Source of the DNA: Butyricicoccus_A sp963601915
GTDB taxonomy: Bacteria; Bacillota; Clostridia; Oscillospirales; Butyricicoccaceae
Direction of reading: 5' to 3'
Assembly: GCA_963601915.1 (NCBI GenBank)
Contig: CAVCGL010000011.1
Span: 20,366 to 84,365, forward strand
DNA length: 64,000 bases
The notes under the pieces were generated by a model. That model had not been told where the DNA came from. It was given only the letters and a program-made list of their open reading frames with translations, and ran no database searches. The position numbers and the translations under genes are program-made. Position 1 is the stretch's first letter, and each line of letters starts with the position of its first letter. Below are positions 25,835-34,880 of this stretch, one piece after another.

Positions 25835-25950
25835 CCTTCTTTTCGGGATTTATGCGTAATATTGCACAAACGACAAAAAAATTCCTTTTGCGGGGCAAAA
25901 ATTTCCGGTTTTTCTCTCATGCAGGATGTGCTCTCTGTTCCTGCATGTGT

Positions 25951-26352
25951 TTATCGAAACAGGCTTTTTAAATCGTAAAAAAGACCCTTTTCATACAGCA
26001 TTTGATATTTCTCCTGTGCGGATGCGGTCGAACGCTCATAAACCTCTGCATGATAGTTCTGGTATCCCGCCGCCAAAAACGCGCACAGGCACACCGCCAG
26101 CACCGTGGTACAGAGGATCTGTTTTTTCTTGACGGTTTCGGCAACCCACAGCCACACGGCATACAGCATCAACGCTGCCGCTATGAGACAAAACAGATAC
26201 AATCCATACGTGGCAAACCGGCTGTGATGCAGCTGCTTTTTACAGGCGCCGCGCAGCACCGCATCAATCCGTGCCAAATAGACACCATACGCAACCAGCA
26301 GCAGTGCCGCAAAAAAACAGCCGTATTTCCAAATTTTCTCGTGTTTCATCAT
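25951..26352 (-). CDS. Small integral membrane protein of unknown function
   Basis: A 133-residue protein with three hydrophobic segments (about 11-27, 46-70 and 79-95) and a soluble, charged C-terminus ending YEKGLFYDLKSLFR. No family was recognised. The second of two adjacent ATG codons (26349) has the better spacing from AGGGGAG. It sits between the rpoBC terminator and the str operon promoter with its own extended -10 promoter. A CATGCAGGA/TCCTGCATG hairpin (25918-25947) lies just after the stop. An insertion between these two conserved operons is unusual. It looks like a real gene because it has a promoter, ribosome site and consistent topology. Confidence 0.7.
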   Translation of the reverse strand: MMKHEKIWKYGCFFAALLLVAYGVYLARIDAVLRGACKKQLHHSRFATYGLYLFCLIAAALMLYAVWLWVAETVKKKQILCTTVLAVCLCAFLAAGYQNYHAEVYERSTASAQEKYQMLYEKGLFYDLKSLFR

Positions 26353-26385
26353 AAGCTCCCCTTAGGGATTGTGTTTACTCGACAC

Positions 26386-26394
26386 AGTATAGCA
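26386..26394 (-). promoter_or_regulatory. Extended -10 promoter of the small membrane protein gene
   Basis: TG-C-TATACT read leftward (TATACT at 26386-26391), 34 bases before the start. No recognisable -35 box. Confidence 0.45.
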
Positions 26395-26429
26395 TATCAT
26401 ACCAAAAATTTCATCTGTGAAAGTTGACA

Positions 26430-26460
26430 AAAATCCCCTCGGATTTCTCCGAGGGGATTT
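26430..26460 (-). terminator. Terminator of rpoB-rpoC
   Basis: A perfect AAATCCCCTCGGA/TCCGAGGGGATTT stem with a four-base loop and short T-tail, 21 bases after the rpoC stop. It separates rpoBC from the str genes. Confidence 0.9.
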
Positions 26461-26480
26461 CCTATATCATGCGATGAAAC

Positions 26481-29400
26481 TTAGTCCATGTTATGAATTT
26501 CTTCGTAGTGACCGCTGCGGTATTCCTTCAGACCAGAGCCTGCCGGAATCAGCTTACCGATCAGAACGTTCTCCTTCAGACCGGTCAGCGGGTCAATCTT
26601 GCCCTTGATAGCAGCATCGGTCAGGACACGGGTGGTCTCTTGGAAGGATGCGGCAGACAGGAAGGACTCGGTTGCCAGAGCAGCCTTTGTGATACCCATC
26701 AGTACCGGAGAAGCGGTTGCGAAGGTCAAGCCGGTCTCGCCTGCGTCGATGCGCTCCTGTACCTTCTCGTTTGCATCTTCCAGCTCGAGAATGGTCAGCA
26801 TTGCGCCCGGCAGCAGATCGGTGTCGCCTGCGTCCTCAACCTTGATCTTGCGCATCATCTGACGAACGATAACTTCGATGTGCTTATCGTTCAGATCTAC
26901 GCCCTGCTGACGGTATACCTTCTGAACTTCCTTCAGCAGGTAATCCTCAACGGCACGCGGATTCAGAATACGCAGAATGTCATGCGGATTCAGAGCGCCC
27001 TCGTTGAGCTGGAAGCCCTGCGGAATCACATCGCCATCGTGTACGCGGATACCGGAGGAGGAAGCCAGCTGGTAGCTCTTGGTCTCGCCAGTCTGCTGGT
27101 TGACAACGTTTACGGTACGAACCGTGGTGCGCTTGGACTCTTCGATGGTAACTACGCCGCCGATTTCAGCCAGAGTCGCAACCTTCTTCGGCTTTCTTGC
27201 CTCGAACAGTTCTTCAACTCGCGGAAGACCCTGCGTAATATCGGAACCTGCGATACCGCCGGAGTGGAACGTACGCATGGTAAGCTGGGTGCCCGGCTCG
27301 CCGATGGACTGTGCTGCGATAACGCCGACTGCTTCGCCCATGGCGCACTCTGCGTTGAATGCCAGGTTGGAGCCATAGCAGTGTGCACAAACGCCCTTGC
27401 GTGCGCGGCACTGGAGCACGGTACGGATCTGTACCTTCTTGATGCCAGCGGCAACGATGCGCTCGGCATCCTGCTCGGTCATCATATCTTCCTTGTGCTG
27501 GAGAATCTCGCCGGTCTCCGGATGAACAACATCATCAACCGGATAACGACCAACCAGACGCTCAGCCAGCGGCTCGATGCAGGAATTGCCTTCCATGATG
27601 TCCTCGACCCAAATACCGATCTTCGCGCCGCAGTCCTCCTCGCGGATGATAACTTCCTGCGATACGTCAACCATTCGACGGGTCAGGTAACCAGAGTCGG
27701 CGGTACGCAGTGCGGTATCTGCCAAGCCCTTACGAGCGCCTCGAGCGGAGATAAAGTACTCCAATACGGACAGACCCTCACGGAAGTTCGACTTAACCGG
27801 GATCTCAATGGTGCGGCCTGCTGCGTTTGCCATCAGACCACGCATACCTGCCAGCTGACGGATCTGGTTGATAGAACCTCGCGCACCGGACTGTGCCATC
27901 ATGTGAATCGGGTTGAAGCGGTCGCTTTCCATCTTTTCCTGAAGAGCGTCGGTTACAACCTTGGTGGTATCCTCCCACTCCTTAACAACCAGACGGTAAC
28001 GCTCGGCGTCTGTGATAAAGCCGCGCTTGTACTTCCGGTCAATCGCTGCAACCTTCTTCTCAGAAGCCTCAATCAAGCTCTGCTTCTGCTCCGGAACGGC
28101 GATGTCAGAGAAGGATACGGTCAGCGCACCCTTTGTAGAGTACTTATAGCCCATTGCCTTGATGGCGTCCAGTACCTCAGCGGTAACGTTAAAGCCATGC
28201 TTGCGAATGCACTTGTCGATGATTTTACCAAGCTGCTTCTTGCCGCAAGTCTGCATGATTTCCAGCTTGAGCATATCTTCCTTGGTATGTCTTTCGATGA
28301 AGCCCAGATCCTGCGGAATCTTCTGGTTGAAGATCAGGCGGCCTGCGGTTGCATCGACGATGCCGGTAACGGTCTCGCCGTCTACGACAACGCTTCTGCG
28401 CACCTTGATCGGTGCATGAATGCCGATGACACCCTCATCGTATGCCATCAGAGCCTCGTCCTCATTGCGGAATACCTTGCCGGCACCCTTTTCGGTGTCG
28501 CGGTCGATGGTCAGGTAGTAGGAGCCAAGTACCATATCCTGAGACGGTACGGTTACCGGCTTGCCGTCCTGCGGCTTGAGCAGGTTGTTGGCAGACAGCA
28601 TCAGCAGACGTGCCTCAGCCTGTGCCTCAACGGACAGCGGCAGATGCACAGCCATCTGGTCACCGTCGAAGTCGGCGTTAAATGCGGTACAAACCAGCGG
28701 ATGCAGCTTGATTGCGCGGCCTTCTACGAGGATCGGCTCGAATGCTTCGATACCCAGACGGTGCAGCGTCGGTGCACGGTTCAGCAGAACCGGATGACCC
28801 TTGATGACGGTCTCGAGTGCGTCCCAAACCTCCGGCTTGCCGCGCTCTACCATCTTCTTGGCAGACTTGATGTTGGATGCAACACCGGTCTGAACCAGAC
28901 GCTTCATGATAAACGGCTTAAACAGCTCAATTGCCATTTCCTTCGGCAGGCCGCACTGATAAATCTTCAGATCCGGACCTACGACGATTACGGAACGGCC
29001 AGAGTAGTCAACACGCTTGCCGAGCAGGTTCTGACGGAAACGTCCCTGCTTGCCCTTCAGCATATCGGAGAGGGACTTGAGCGGGCGGTTGTTCGGGCCG
29101 GTTACCGGACGGCCGCGGCGGCCGTTATCGATCAGCGCGTCAACTGCTTCCTGCAGCATGCGCTTCTCGTTGCGAACAATGATGTCCGGTGCGCCCAGCT
29201 CCAGCAGGCGCTTCAGACGGTTATTTCTGTTGATGACACGACGATACAGATCGTTCAGGTCGGAGGTCGCAAAACGACCGCCGTCCAGCTGTACCATCGG
29301 GCGGATTTCCGGCGGGATGACCGGAACAACGTCCATAATCATCCACTCCGGACGGTTGCCGGACTGACGGAATGCCTCGACAACCTCCAGACGCTTGATA

Positions 29401-30017
29401 ATGCGCACGCGCTTCTGGCCCGTTGCATTCTTCAGCTCAGCCTTCAGCTCTACGCTCAGCTGCTCCAGATCCAGCTCCTTCAGCAGCTTCTGGATCGCCT
29501 CGGCGCCCATAGCAGCCTCAAAGTCGTCCTCGAACTTCTCGCGCATGTCGCGGTACTCGCGCTCGGTCAGAATCTGCTTCTTAATCAGGCCGGTACCCTC
29601 GCCCGGATCGGTGACGATATACGCGGCAAAGTACAGAACCTTCTCCAGAAGGCGCGGGGACATATCCAGAATCAGACCCATGCGGGACGGAATGCCCTTG
29701 AAGTACCAGATATGAGATACCGGCGCTGCCAGTTCGATGTGACCCATGCGCTCACGGCGTACCTTGGACTTGGTAACTTCAACACCGCAGCGCTCACAGA
29801 TCTTGCCCTTATAGCGAACCTTCTTGTAGCGTCCGCAGTGGCACTCCCAGTCCTTCTGCGGTCCAAAGATGCGCTCACAGAACAGACCGTCGCGCTCCGG
29901 CTTCAGTGTTCTATAGTTGATGGTTTCCGGCTTCTTGACCTCGCCGTAAGACCATTCGCGGATGAGCTCCGGCGAAGCAAGGCCGATTTTAATTGCATTA
30001 AACGTATTGTATCCCAT
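26481..30017 (-). CDS. rpoC: DNA-directed RNA polymerase subunit beta'
   Basis: A 1178-residue beta' subunit. The N-terminal zinc site is ECHCGRYKKVRYKGKICERC (58-77), with cysteines at 59, 61, 74 and 77. The catalytic magnesium loop is NADFDGD (447-453). The bridge-helix/trigger-loop regions follow, with SVLEYFISARGARKGLADTA and QSIGEPGTQLTMRTFHSGG. It lies two bases after rpoB in one operon. Length is typical of Clostridia. Confidence 0.99.
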   Translation of the reverse strand: MGYNTFNAIKIGLASPELIREWSYGEVKKPETINYRTLKPERDGLFCERIFGPQKDWECHCGRYKKVRYKGKICERCGVEVTKSKVRRERMGHIELAAPVSHIWYFKGIPSRMGLILDMSPRLLEKVLYFAAYIVTDPGEGTGLIKKQILTEREYRDMREKFEDDFEAAMGAEAIQKLLKELDLEQLSVELKAELKNATGQKRVRIIKRLEVVEAFRQSGNRPEWMIMDVVPVIPPEIRPMVQLDGGRFATSDLNDLYRRVINRNNRLKRLLELGAPDIIVRNEKRMLQEAVDALIDNGRRGRPVTGPNNRPLKSLSDMLKGKQGRFRQNLLGKRVDYSGRSVIVVGPDLKIYQCGLPKEMAIELFKPFIMKRLVQTGVASNIKSAKKMVERGKPEVWDALETVIKGHPVLLNRAPTLHRLGIEAFEPILVEGRAIKLHPLVCTAFNADFDGDQMAVHLPLSVEAQAEARLLMLSANNLLKPQDGKPVTVPSQDMVLGSYYLTIDRDTEKGAGKVFRNEDEALMAYDEGVIGIHAPIKVRRSVVVDGETVTGIVDATAGRLIFNQKIPQDLGFIERHTKEDMLKLEIMQTCGKKQLGKIIDKCIRKHGFNVTAEVLDAIKAMGYKYSTKGALTVSFSDIAVPEQKQSLIEASEKKVAAIDRKYKRGFITDAERYRLVVKEWEDTTKVVTDALQEKMESDRFNPIHMMAQSGARGSINQIRQLAGMRGLMANAAGRTIEIPVKSNFREGLSVLEYFISARGARKGLADTALRTADSGYLTRRMVDVSQEVIIREEDCGAKIGIWVEDIMEGNSCIEPLAERLVGRYPVDDVVHPETGEILQHKEDMMTEQDAERIVAAGIKKVQIRTVLQCRARKGVCAHCYGSNLAFNAECAMGEAVGVIAAQSIGEPGTQLTMRTFHSGGIAGSDITQGLPRVEELFEARKPKKVATLAEIGGVVTIEESKRTTVRTVNVVNQQTGETKSYQLASSSGIRVHDGDVIPQGFQLNEGALNPHDILRILNPRAVEDYLLKEVQKVYRQQGVDLNDKHIEVIVRQMMRKIKVEDAGDTDLLPGAMLTILELEDANEKVQERIDAGETGLTFATASPVLMGITKAALATESFLSAASFQETTRVLTDAAIKGKIDPLTGLKENVLIGKLIPAGSGLKEYRSGHYEEIHNMD

Positions 30018-30019
30018 GC

Positions 30020-33000
30020 TTACTCCTCCGTATCGCTGTCAAAACCGTCATCGCTGCCGAACAGATCGTCTTCCTCTGCGCTGGTGTCGGTGTAAGCTGC
30101 GTCATCCTCCATCAGCGGATGATCGCCGTCTTCTGCATCCGAAACACCATAACCGGCTGCTTCAAACTCCTCAGCGGTTGCATGCGAGCGGTTCTCGCGC
30201 TCAACCTGGCTGAAGTTGGTGGTTTCATCATCGTCGTCGGTCAGAATGATTTCCTCACCCTGCTCGTCCAGGACACGAATATCCAAGCACAGCGACTGCA
30301 GTTCCTTGATGAGTACCTTGAAAGACTCCGGAATGCCGGCTGCCGGAATGTTGTGGCCCTTGACAATTGCCTCGTAGGTCTTGACACGGCCGACAATATC
30401 GTCGGACTTGACGGTCAGGATTTCCTGCAGCGTGTAAGCTGCGCCGTATGCCTCGAGGGCCCAAACTTCCATCTCGCCGAAACGCTGGCCGCCGAACTGT
30501 GCCTTACCGCCGAGCGGCTGCTGGGTTACCAGAGAGTACGGACCAGTAGAACGTGCATGAATCTTATCATCAACCAGATGATGCAGCTTCAGGTAATACA
30601 TGTAACCAACGGTTACTTCGTTGTCAAACTTCTCACCGGTACGTCCATCATACAGAACGGACTTACCGTTCGGGTTCTTGCCCGCTGCCTTGAGGGCATC
30701 GGCAATATCCTGCTCGCTTGCGCCGTCAAATACCGGCGTTGCAATCTTCCAGCCCATGCTCATTGCAGCATAGCCCAGATGTACTTCCAGTACCTGTCCG
30801 ATGTTCATTCGAGACGGCACGCCCAACGGGTTCAGTACGATGTCCAGCGGAGTACCGTCTTCGAGGAACGGCATATCCTCCTGCGGCAGAATGCGGGAAA
30901 CGACACCCTTGTTACCATGGCGGCCTGCCATCTTATCACCGACAGAGATCTTTCTCTTCTGTGCGATATAAACGCGAACCGTCATGTTTACACCAGGAGA
31001 CATGTCATCTCCGCCCTCACGGGTGAATACCTTGACATCGACAACGATGCCGGCCTCGCCGTGCGGTGCACGCAGGGACGTATCACGTACTTCGCGTGCC
31101 TTTTCGCCGAAGATGGCGCGCAGCAGGCGCTCTTCTGCGGTCAGCTCGGTCTCGCCCTTCGGGGTAACCTTACCAACCAGAATATCACCGGAGTGAACCT
31201 CTGCACCGATGCGGATAATGCCGCGCTCGTCCAGATCACGCAGGGCGTCATCGCCGACGTTCGGAATGTCACGGGTGATTTCTTCCGGTCCCAGCTTGGT
31301 ATCGCGGGATTCGGATTCGTATTCTTCAATATGAATGGAGGTGTATACGTCGTCACGAACCAGACGCTCGTTGAGCAGTACAGCATCCTCGTAGTTATAA
31401 CCTTCCCAAGTCATGAAGCCGATCAGCGCATTCTTGCCCAGCGCAACCTCGCCGTTGCAGGTAGCCGGACCGTCAGCCAGTACATCGCCCTTCTTGACGC
31501 GCTCGCCCAGATTGACAATCGGACGCTGGTTGATACAAGTGGACTGGTTGGAACGCAGGAACTTGGTCAGACGATAGGTCTTTTCGCCCATCGTGTCGTA
31601 GTTTACGGTAACTTCACGCGCGGTAACGCGGGTAACGGTGCCGTCACCCTCTGCCAGCGGAACAATACCGGAGTCTACGCAAGCCTTGTACTCCATACCG
31701 GTACCAACAGCCGGAGCCTCGGTCTTGAGCAGCGGCACAGCCTGACGCTGCATGTTCGCGCCCATCAGTGCACGGTTTGCGTCATCGTGATCTAGGAACG
31801 GAATCATCGCGGTAGCAACCGATACCATCATGCGCGGAGATACGTCCATCAGATCGACGTCCTGACGATCTACTTCGACGATTTCTTCGCGGCAGCGGCA
31901 GGTGATACGCGGGTTTGCGAGGCAGCCGTTTTCATCCAGCGGCTCGTATGCCTGGCATACGGTGTATTCGTCCTCGACATCAGCGGTCATGTACTGAATC
32001 TCATCGGTAACACGGCCGGTTTCCTTATCAATGAAACGATACGGTGCTTCTACGAAGCCGAAATCGTTGATGCGTGCGTAGGTTGCGAGGTAAGAGATCA
32101 GACCGATGTTCGGACCTTCTGGGGTCTCAATCGGGCACATACGGCCGTAATGGCTGTAGTGTACGTCTCGAACTTCGAAGGATGCACGGTCACGGGACAG
32201 ACCGCCAGGGCCCAATGCGGACATACGACGCTTGTGTGTCAGCTCGGACAGCGGGTTGTTCTGATCCATGAACTGAGACAGCGGGGAAGATCCGAAGAAC
32301 TCCTTGATTGCCGCAGTGACCGGACGAATGTTAATCAGGGACTGCGGGGTAACGATGTCCAGATCCTGAATGGTCATGCGCTCACGAATGACGCGCTCCA
32401 TACGGGAGAAGCCGATGCGGAACTGGTTCTGCAGCAGCTCGCCGACACAGCGCAGACGACGGTTGCCCAGATGGTCGATATCGTCGGTGTTGCCGATGTC
32501 GTGACCCAGACCCAGCAGATAGCAGATGGATGCCAGCATGTCATCGACGATGATGTGCTTCGGAATCAGATCATCCTTTGCAGCCTTGATGTCGTCGATC
32601 AGCTCATCCTCGCTCTTGCCCTCGGTCTTTGCATTTTCCAGCAGATCCTTCAGGACAACGAAACGAACCTTTTCCTTGATGCCGCACTTTTCCTGCGGGT
32701 CAAAGGAAACAAAGTCCTTCATGTCAACCATGCCGTTGCCGAATACCTTGACCTTGGTGCCATCGTTTGCTTCGATGATGGTGCCATGTACGCCGCGGCG
32801 TGCAATCTCATTTGCCAGCTCGCGGGAACAGATGGTGCCTTCCTCTGCGATCACTTCACCGGTCATCGGATCGGTAACGGTCTCGCACAGCTTATGGCCA
32901 GCCAGGCGGCGGGCAATGTTCAGCTTCTTGTTGTACTTGTAACGACCTACCGCGGAAATATCATAGCGGCGGGTGTCGAAGAACAGCGCATTGAGCAGGC

Positions 33001-33784
33001 TGCGGGAAGAATCTACCGTTGGCGGCTCGCCCGGACGCAGCTTCTTGTAGATCTCGATCAGCGCTTCCTCAACGGTCTTGGACGGATCCTTGTCGAGGGT
33101 AGCGAGAATGCGCTCGTCCTCACCGAACATCTCAATGATCTCTGCATCGGTCTCTACGCCGATAGCGCGGATGAAAGAGGTAATCGGGATTTTTCTATTC
33201 TTATCAATGCGGACATAGAATACATCGTTGCTGTCGGTCTCGTACTCCAGCCAAGCGCCGCGGTACGGGATAACCGTTGCAGACAGCAGCGGCTTGTCGG
33301 TCTTGTCCAGCGTCATGCCGTAGTATACGCCCGGGGAACGGACGATCTGGGATACGATAACGCGCTCTGCGCCGTTGATAATAAAGGTGCCGGAATCTGT
33401 CATCTTCGGGAAGTCGCCCATGAACAGCTCCTGCTCCTTGATTTCGCCCGTCTCGCGGTAACGCAGACGCATACGGACGCGCAGCGGGCAGGCATACGTT
33501 GCATCGCGTGCCTTGCACTCCTCTACGCTGTATTTCGGCTCGTCATCGAGCTTATAGTCGATGAACGACAGTTCCAGATTGCCTGTATAGTCGGTGATGC
33601 AAGCGACGTCCTCAAAGACCTCGCGCAGACCATCGGTCAGGAACCATTCGTAGGATTTTTTCTGAACCTCGATCAGGTTCGGCATTTCCAGAACTTCCGG
33701 AATTCTGGCAAAGCTCTTTCTGGTGGTGCGTCCATACTGCACATCATGAACGTGTACGCCATTGATCGTTGCTTCATTTGCCAT
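30020..33784 (-). CDS. rpoB: DNA-directed RNA polymerase subunit beta
   Basis: A 1254-residue beta subunit. The rifampicin-pocket segment SQFMDQNNPLSELTHKRR is wild type, followed by SALGPGGLSRDRA and the RMCPIETPEGPNIGL segment. The flap and C-terminal clamp regions, including KMAGRHGNKGVVS and GGKAQFGGQRFGEMEVWALE, are present. About 80 residues after the conserved end form an unusually acidic tail ending in FGSDDGFDSDTEE. The ribosome site is weak (GGAG about 14 bases from ATG), and a structured leader with a 5' hairpin precedes it. No rplJ-rplL genes lie immediately upstream; the operon starts from a strong promoter at 33929-33957. Confidence 0.98.
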   Translation of the reverse strand: MANEATINGVHVHDVQYGRTTRKSFARIPEVLEMPNLIEVQKKSYEWFLTDGLREVFEDVACITDYTGNLELSFIDYKLDDEPKYSVEECKARDATYACPLRVRMRLRYRETGEIKEQELFMGDFPKMTDSGTFIINGAERVIVSQIVRSPGVYYGMTLDKTDKPLLSATVIPYRGAWLEYETDSNDVFYVRIDKNRKIPITSFIRAIGVETDAEIIEMFGEDERILATLDKDPSKTVEEALIEIYKKLRPGEPPTVDSSRSLLNALFFDTRRYDISAVGRYKYNKKLNIARRLAGHKLCETVTDPMTGEVIAEEGTICSRELANEIARRGVHGTIIEANDGTKVKVFGNGMVDMKDFVSFDPQEKCGIKEKVRFVVLKDLLENAKTEGKSEDELIDDIKAAKDDLIPKHIIVDDMLASICYLLGLGHDIGNTDDIDHLGNRRLRCVGELLQNQFRIGFSRMERVIRERMTIQDLDIVTPQSLINIRPVTAAIKEFFGSSPLSQFMDQNNPLSELTHKRRMSALGPGGLSRDRASFEVRDVHYSHYGRMCPIETPEGPNIGLISYLATYARINDFGFVEAPYRFIDKETGRVTDEIQYMTADVEDEYTVCQAYEPLDENGCLANPRITCRCREEIVEVDRQDVDLMDVSPRMMVSVATAMIPFLDHDDANRALMGANMQRQAVPLLKTEAPAVGTGMEYKACVDSGIVPLAEGDGTVTRVTAREVTVNYDTMGEKTYRLTKFLRSNQSTCINQRPIVNLGERVKKGDVLADGPATCNGEVALGKNALIGFMTWEGYNYEDAVLLNERLVRDDVYTSIHIEEYESESRDTKLGPEEITRDIPNVGDDALRDLDERGIIRIGAEVHSGDILVGKVTPKGETELTAEERLLRAIFGEKAREVRDTSLRAPHGEAGIVVDVKVFTREGGDDMSPGVNMTVRVYIAQKRKISVGDKMAGRHGNKGVVSRILPQEDMPFLEDGTPLDIVLNPLGVPSRMNIGQVLEVHLGYAAMSMGWKIATPVFDGASEQDIADALKAAGKNPNGKSVLYDGRTGEKFDNEVTVGYMYYLKLHHLVDDKIHARSTGPYSLVTQQPLGGKAQFGGQRFGEMEVWALEAYGAAYTLQEILTVKSDDIVGRVKTYEAIVKGHNIPAAGIPESFKVLIKELQSLCLDIRVLDEQGEEIILTDDDDETTNFSQVERENRSHATAEEFEAAGYGVSDAEDGDHPLMEDDAAYTDTSAEEDDLFGSDDGFDSDTEE

Positions 33785-33898
33785 ATTGTACCCATCACTC
33801 CGTTTCTCAAGTATTCGATACGCCCGGCTGCGTAGTGATTATTGCTTCTTCGTTTCTTGCATCTTCGGTGAAAAAATGCTAGAATGTTTGTAGTGAAT

Positions 33899-33922
33899 GT
33901 TTCCACCGTTCTATGTGGAAAC
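33899..33922 (-). promoter_or_regulatory. 5'-terminal hairpin of the rpoB leader
   Basis: GTTTCCAC (33899-33906) and GTGGAAAC (33915-33922) form a perfect 8-bp stem. From the -10 box, transcription should start near 33922, so the RNA would begin with this stem-loop. The remaining leader to the rpoB ATG is about 115 bases with no open frame seen. Confidence 0.5.
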
Positions 33923-33928
33923 TAATTT

Positions 33929-33957
33929 ATAATACCACAAAACACCCATTTTGTCAA
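33929..33957 (-). promoter_or_regulatory. rpoB-rpoC promoter
   Basis: TTGACA (33952-33957)-N17-TATTAT (33929-33934), leftward, near consensus, in the 390-bp gap between rpoB and the phosphatase gene. Confidence 0.8.
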
Positions 33958-34051
33958 GATTCGGATGGGTGTGGCGTCCCGTCGCTTCCGCCAGTTTTCG
34001 GCGAAATGCGGCGTTTTCTTTTATCCACATTGTCAGATGTGTACCAAAATC

Positions 34052-34096
34052 AGAAAAAAATTTTGCCCCGCCTTTGCTTCGCGCAGAGAGCGGGGC
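34052..34096 (-). terminator. Terminator of the histidine phosphatase gene
   Basis: GCCCCGC/GCGGGGC stem with an 18-base inner loop, then AAAATTTTTTT leftward, about 80 bases after the stop at 34175. Confidence 0.82.
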
Positions 34097-34174
34097 GTTC
34101 TTGTCTGTGACAGAGCCTTGCAAAATTTTATACCCAAAAGAAAGCGATTTGGTCATCAGACATCCGAGTCCGAT

Positions 34175-34828
34175 TTATTTTGTCTCGGCTTCCTTCCAAA
34201 ATGGGGAGTGAAATTGCAGCTCTTCCGGCAAATGGCTCTGGTCATTCCAAAACACAATGTGATACCCGCCATCGGCATCAAATTGTACACAGCTGACCGA
34301 TGCATTCGCCAAAATGCGCGGCGGAAGCTGCTCAAACGGAATGCCCAAGCTGCCAATGCTGCACAGCAGCGCAAAGCCATGCGACACAATCGCAATGGTT
34401 TTTCCCTGCTCTCTGGACACAATAGCTTGAATCGCACCCATCACGCGGTCATGCACCTGCGCCGCGCTTTCGCCGTTCGGCGGACTAAATTGCGCCGGCT
34501 GTTCCCGAAAGGTGCGCATGACCTCGGGATACTCCCGAATATTCTCCTCGTTTGTTCTGCCTTCCAGCGCGCCGCCGTCTATCTCGCGCAGCCCGTCACA
34601 GCGCATCGGCTCCAGCGGCAGCTGCGCGCATACGCCCTGCGCCGTCTGATAGGCGCGCTGAAGCGGACTCGTGTACACGGCATCCAGCGGAATATGGGCA
34701 AATCGTTCGCCCAAGCACGCCGCTTGTTTGCGTCCCTTTTCTCCCAGCGGGATGTCTGACCGTCCCTGAAATCGCCCCGCGATATTATTCTCCGTCGTGC
34801 CATGTCGAATAAAATATACAGTCGTCAT
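34175..34828 (-). CDS. Histidine phosphatase family protein (phosphoglycerate mutase-like)
   Basis: A 217-residue enzyme beginning MTTVYFIRHGTTENNIAGRF, with the RHG motif that carries the catalytic histidine. YTSPLQRAYQTA (about 55-66) and IAIVSHGFALL (about 150-160) supply the other active-site residues. Members include cofactor-dependent mutases, adenosylcobalamin phosphatases and broad phosphatases, so the exact substrate is open. The ATG at 34828 has AAGGAGGAG at good distance. A longer in-frame start at 34933 would run through the rmlA terminator and is rejected. Confidence 0.92.
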   Translation of the reverse strand: MTTVYFIRHGTTENNIAGRFQGRSDIPLGEKGRKQAACLGERFAHIPLDAVYTSPLQRAYQTAQGVCAQLPLEPMRCDGLREIDGGALEGRTNEENIREYPEVMRTFREQPAQFSPPNGESAAQVHDRVMGAIQAIVSREQGKTIAIVSHGFALLCSIGSLGIPFEQLPPRILANASVSCVQFDADGGYHIVFWNDQSHLPEELQFHSPFWKEAETK

Positions 34829-34850
34829 ACAATCTCCTCCTTCTTGCACA

Positions 34851-34874
34851 AAAGGCGGCCTCACGGCCGCCTTT
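34851..34874 (-). terminator. Terminator of rmlA
   Basis: A 10-bp GC-rich AAAGGCGGCC/GGCCGCCTTT stem with a four-base loop and short T-tail leftward, seven bases after the rmlA stop. Confidence 0.85.
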
Positions 34875-34880
34875 GTCCAG

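Noticed and set aside
26493..30095. A 1200-codon rightward open frame opposite rpoC, and similar long frames opposite iolE/Gfo-Idh, fusA, rpoB and iorA
   Set aside because: They mirror highly conserved genes on the other strand, their proteins show no domain or natural composition, and they lack ribosome sites. They reflect codon bias.
33958..34051. Protein-coding frames in the gap between rpoB and the phosphatase gene
   Set aside because: Rightward frames here run antisense into the phosphatase gene and have no ribosome site.
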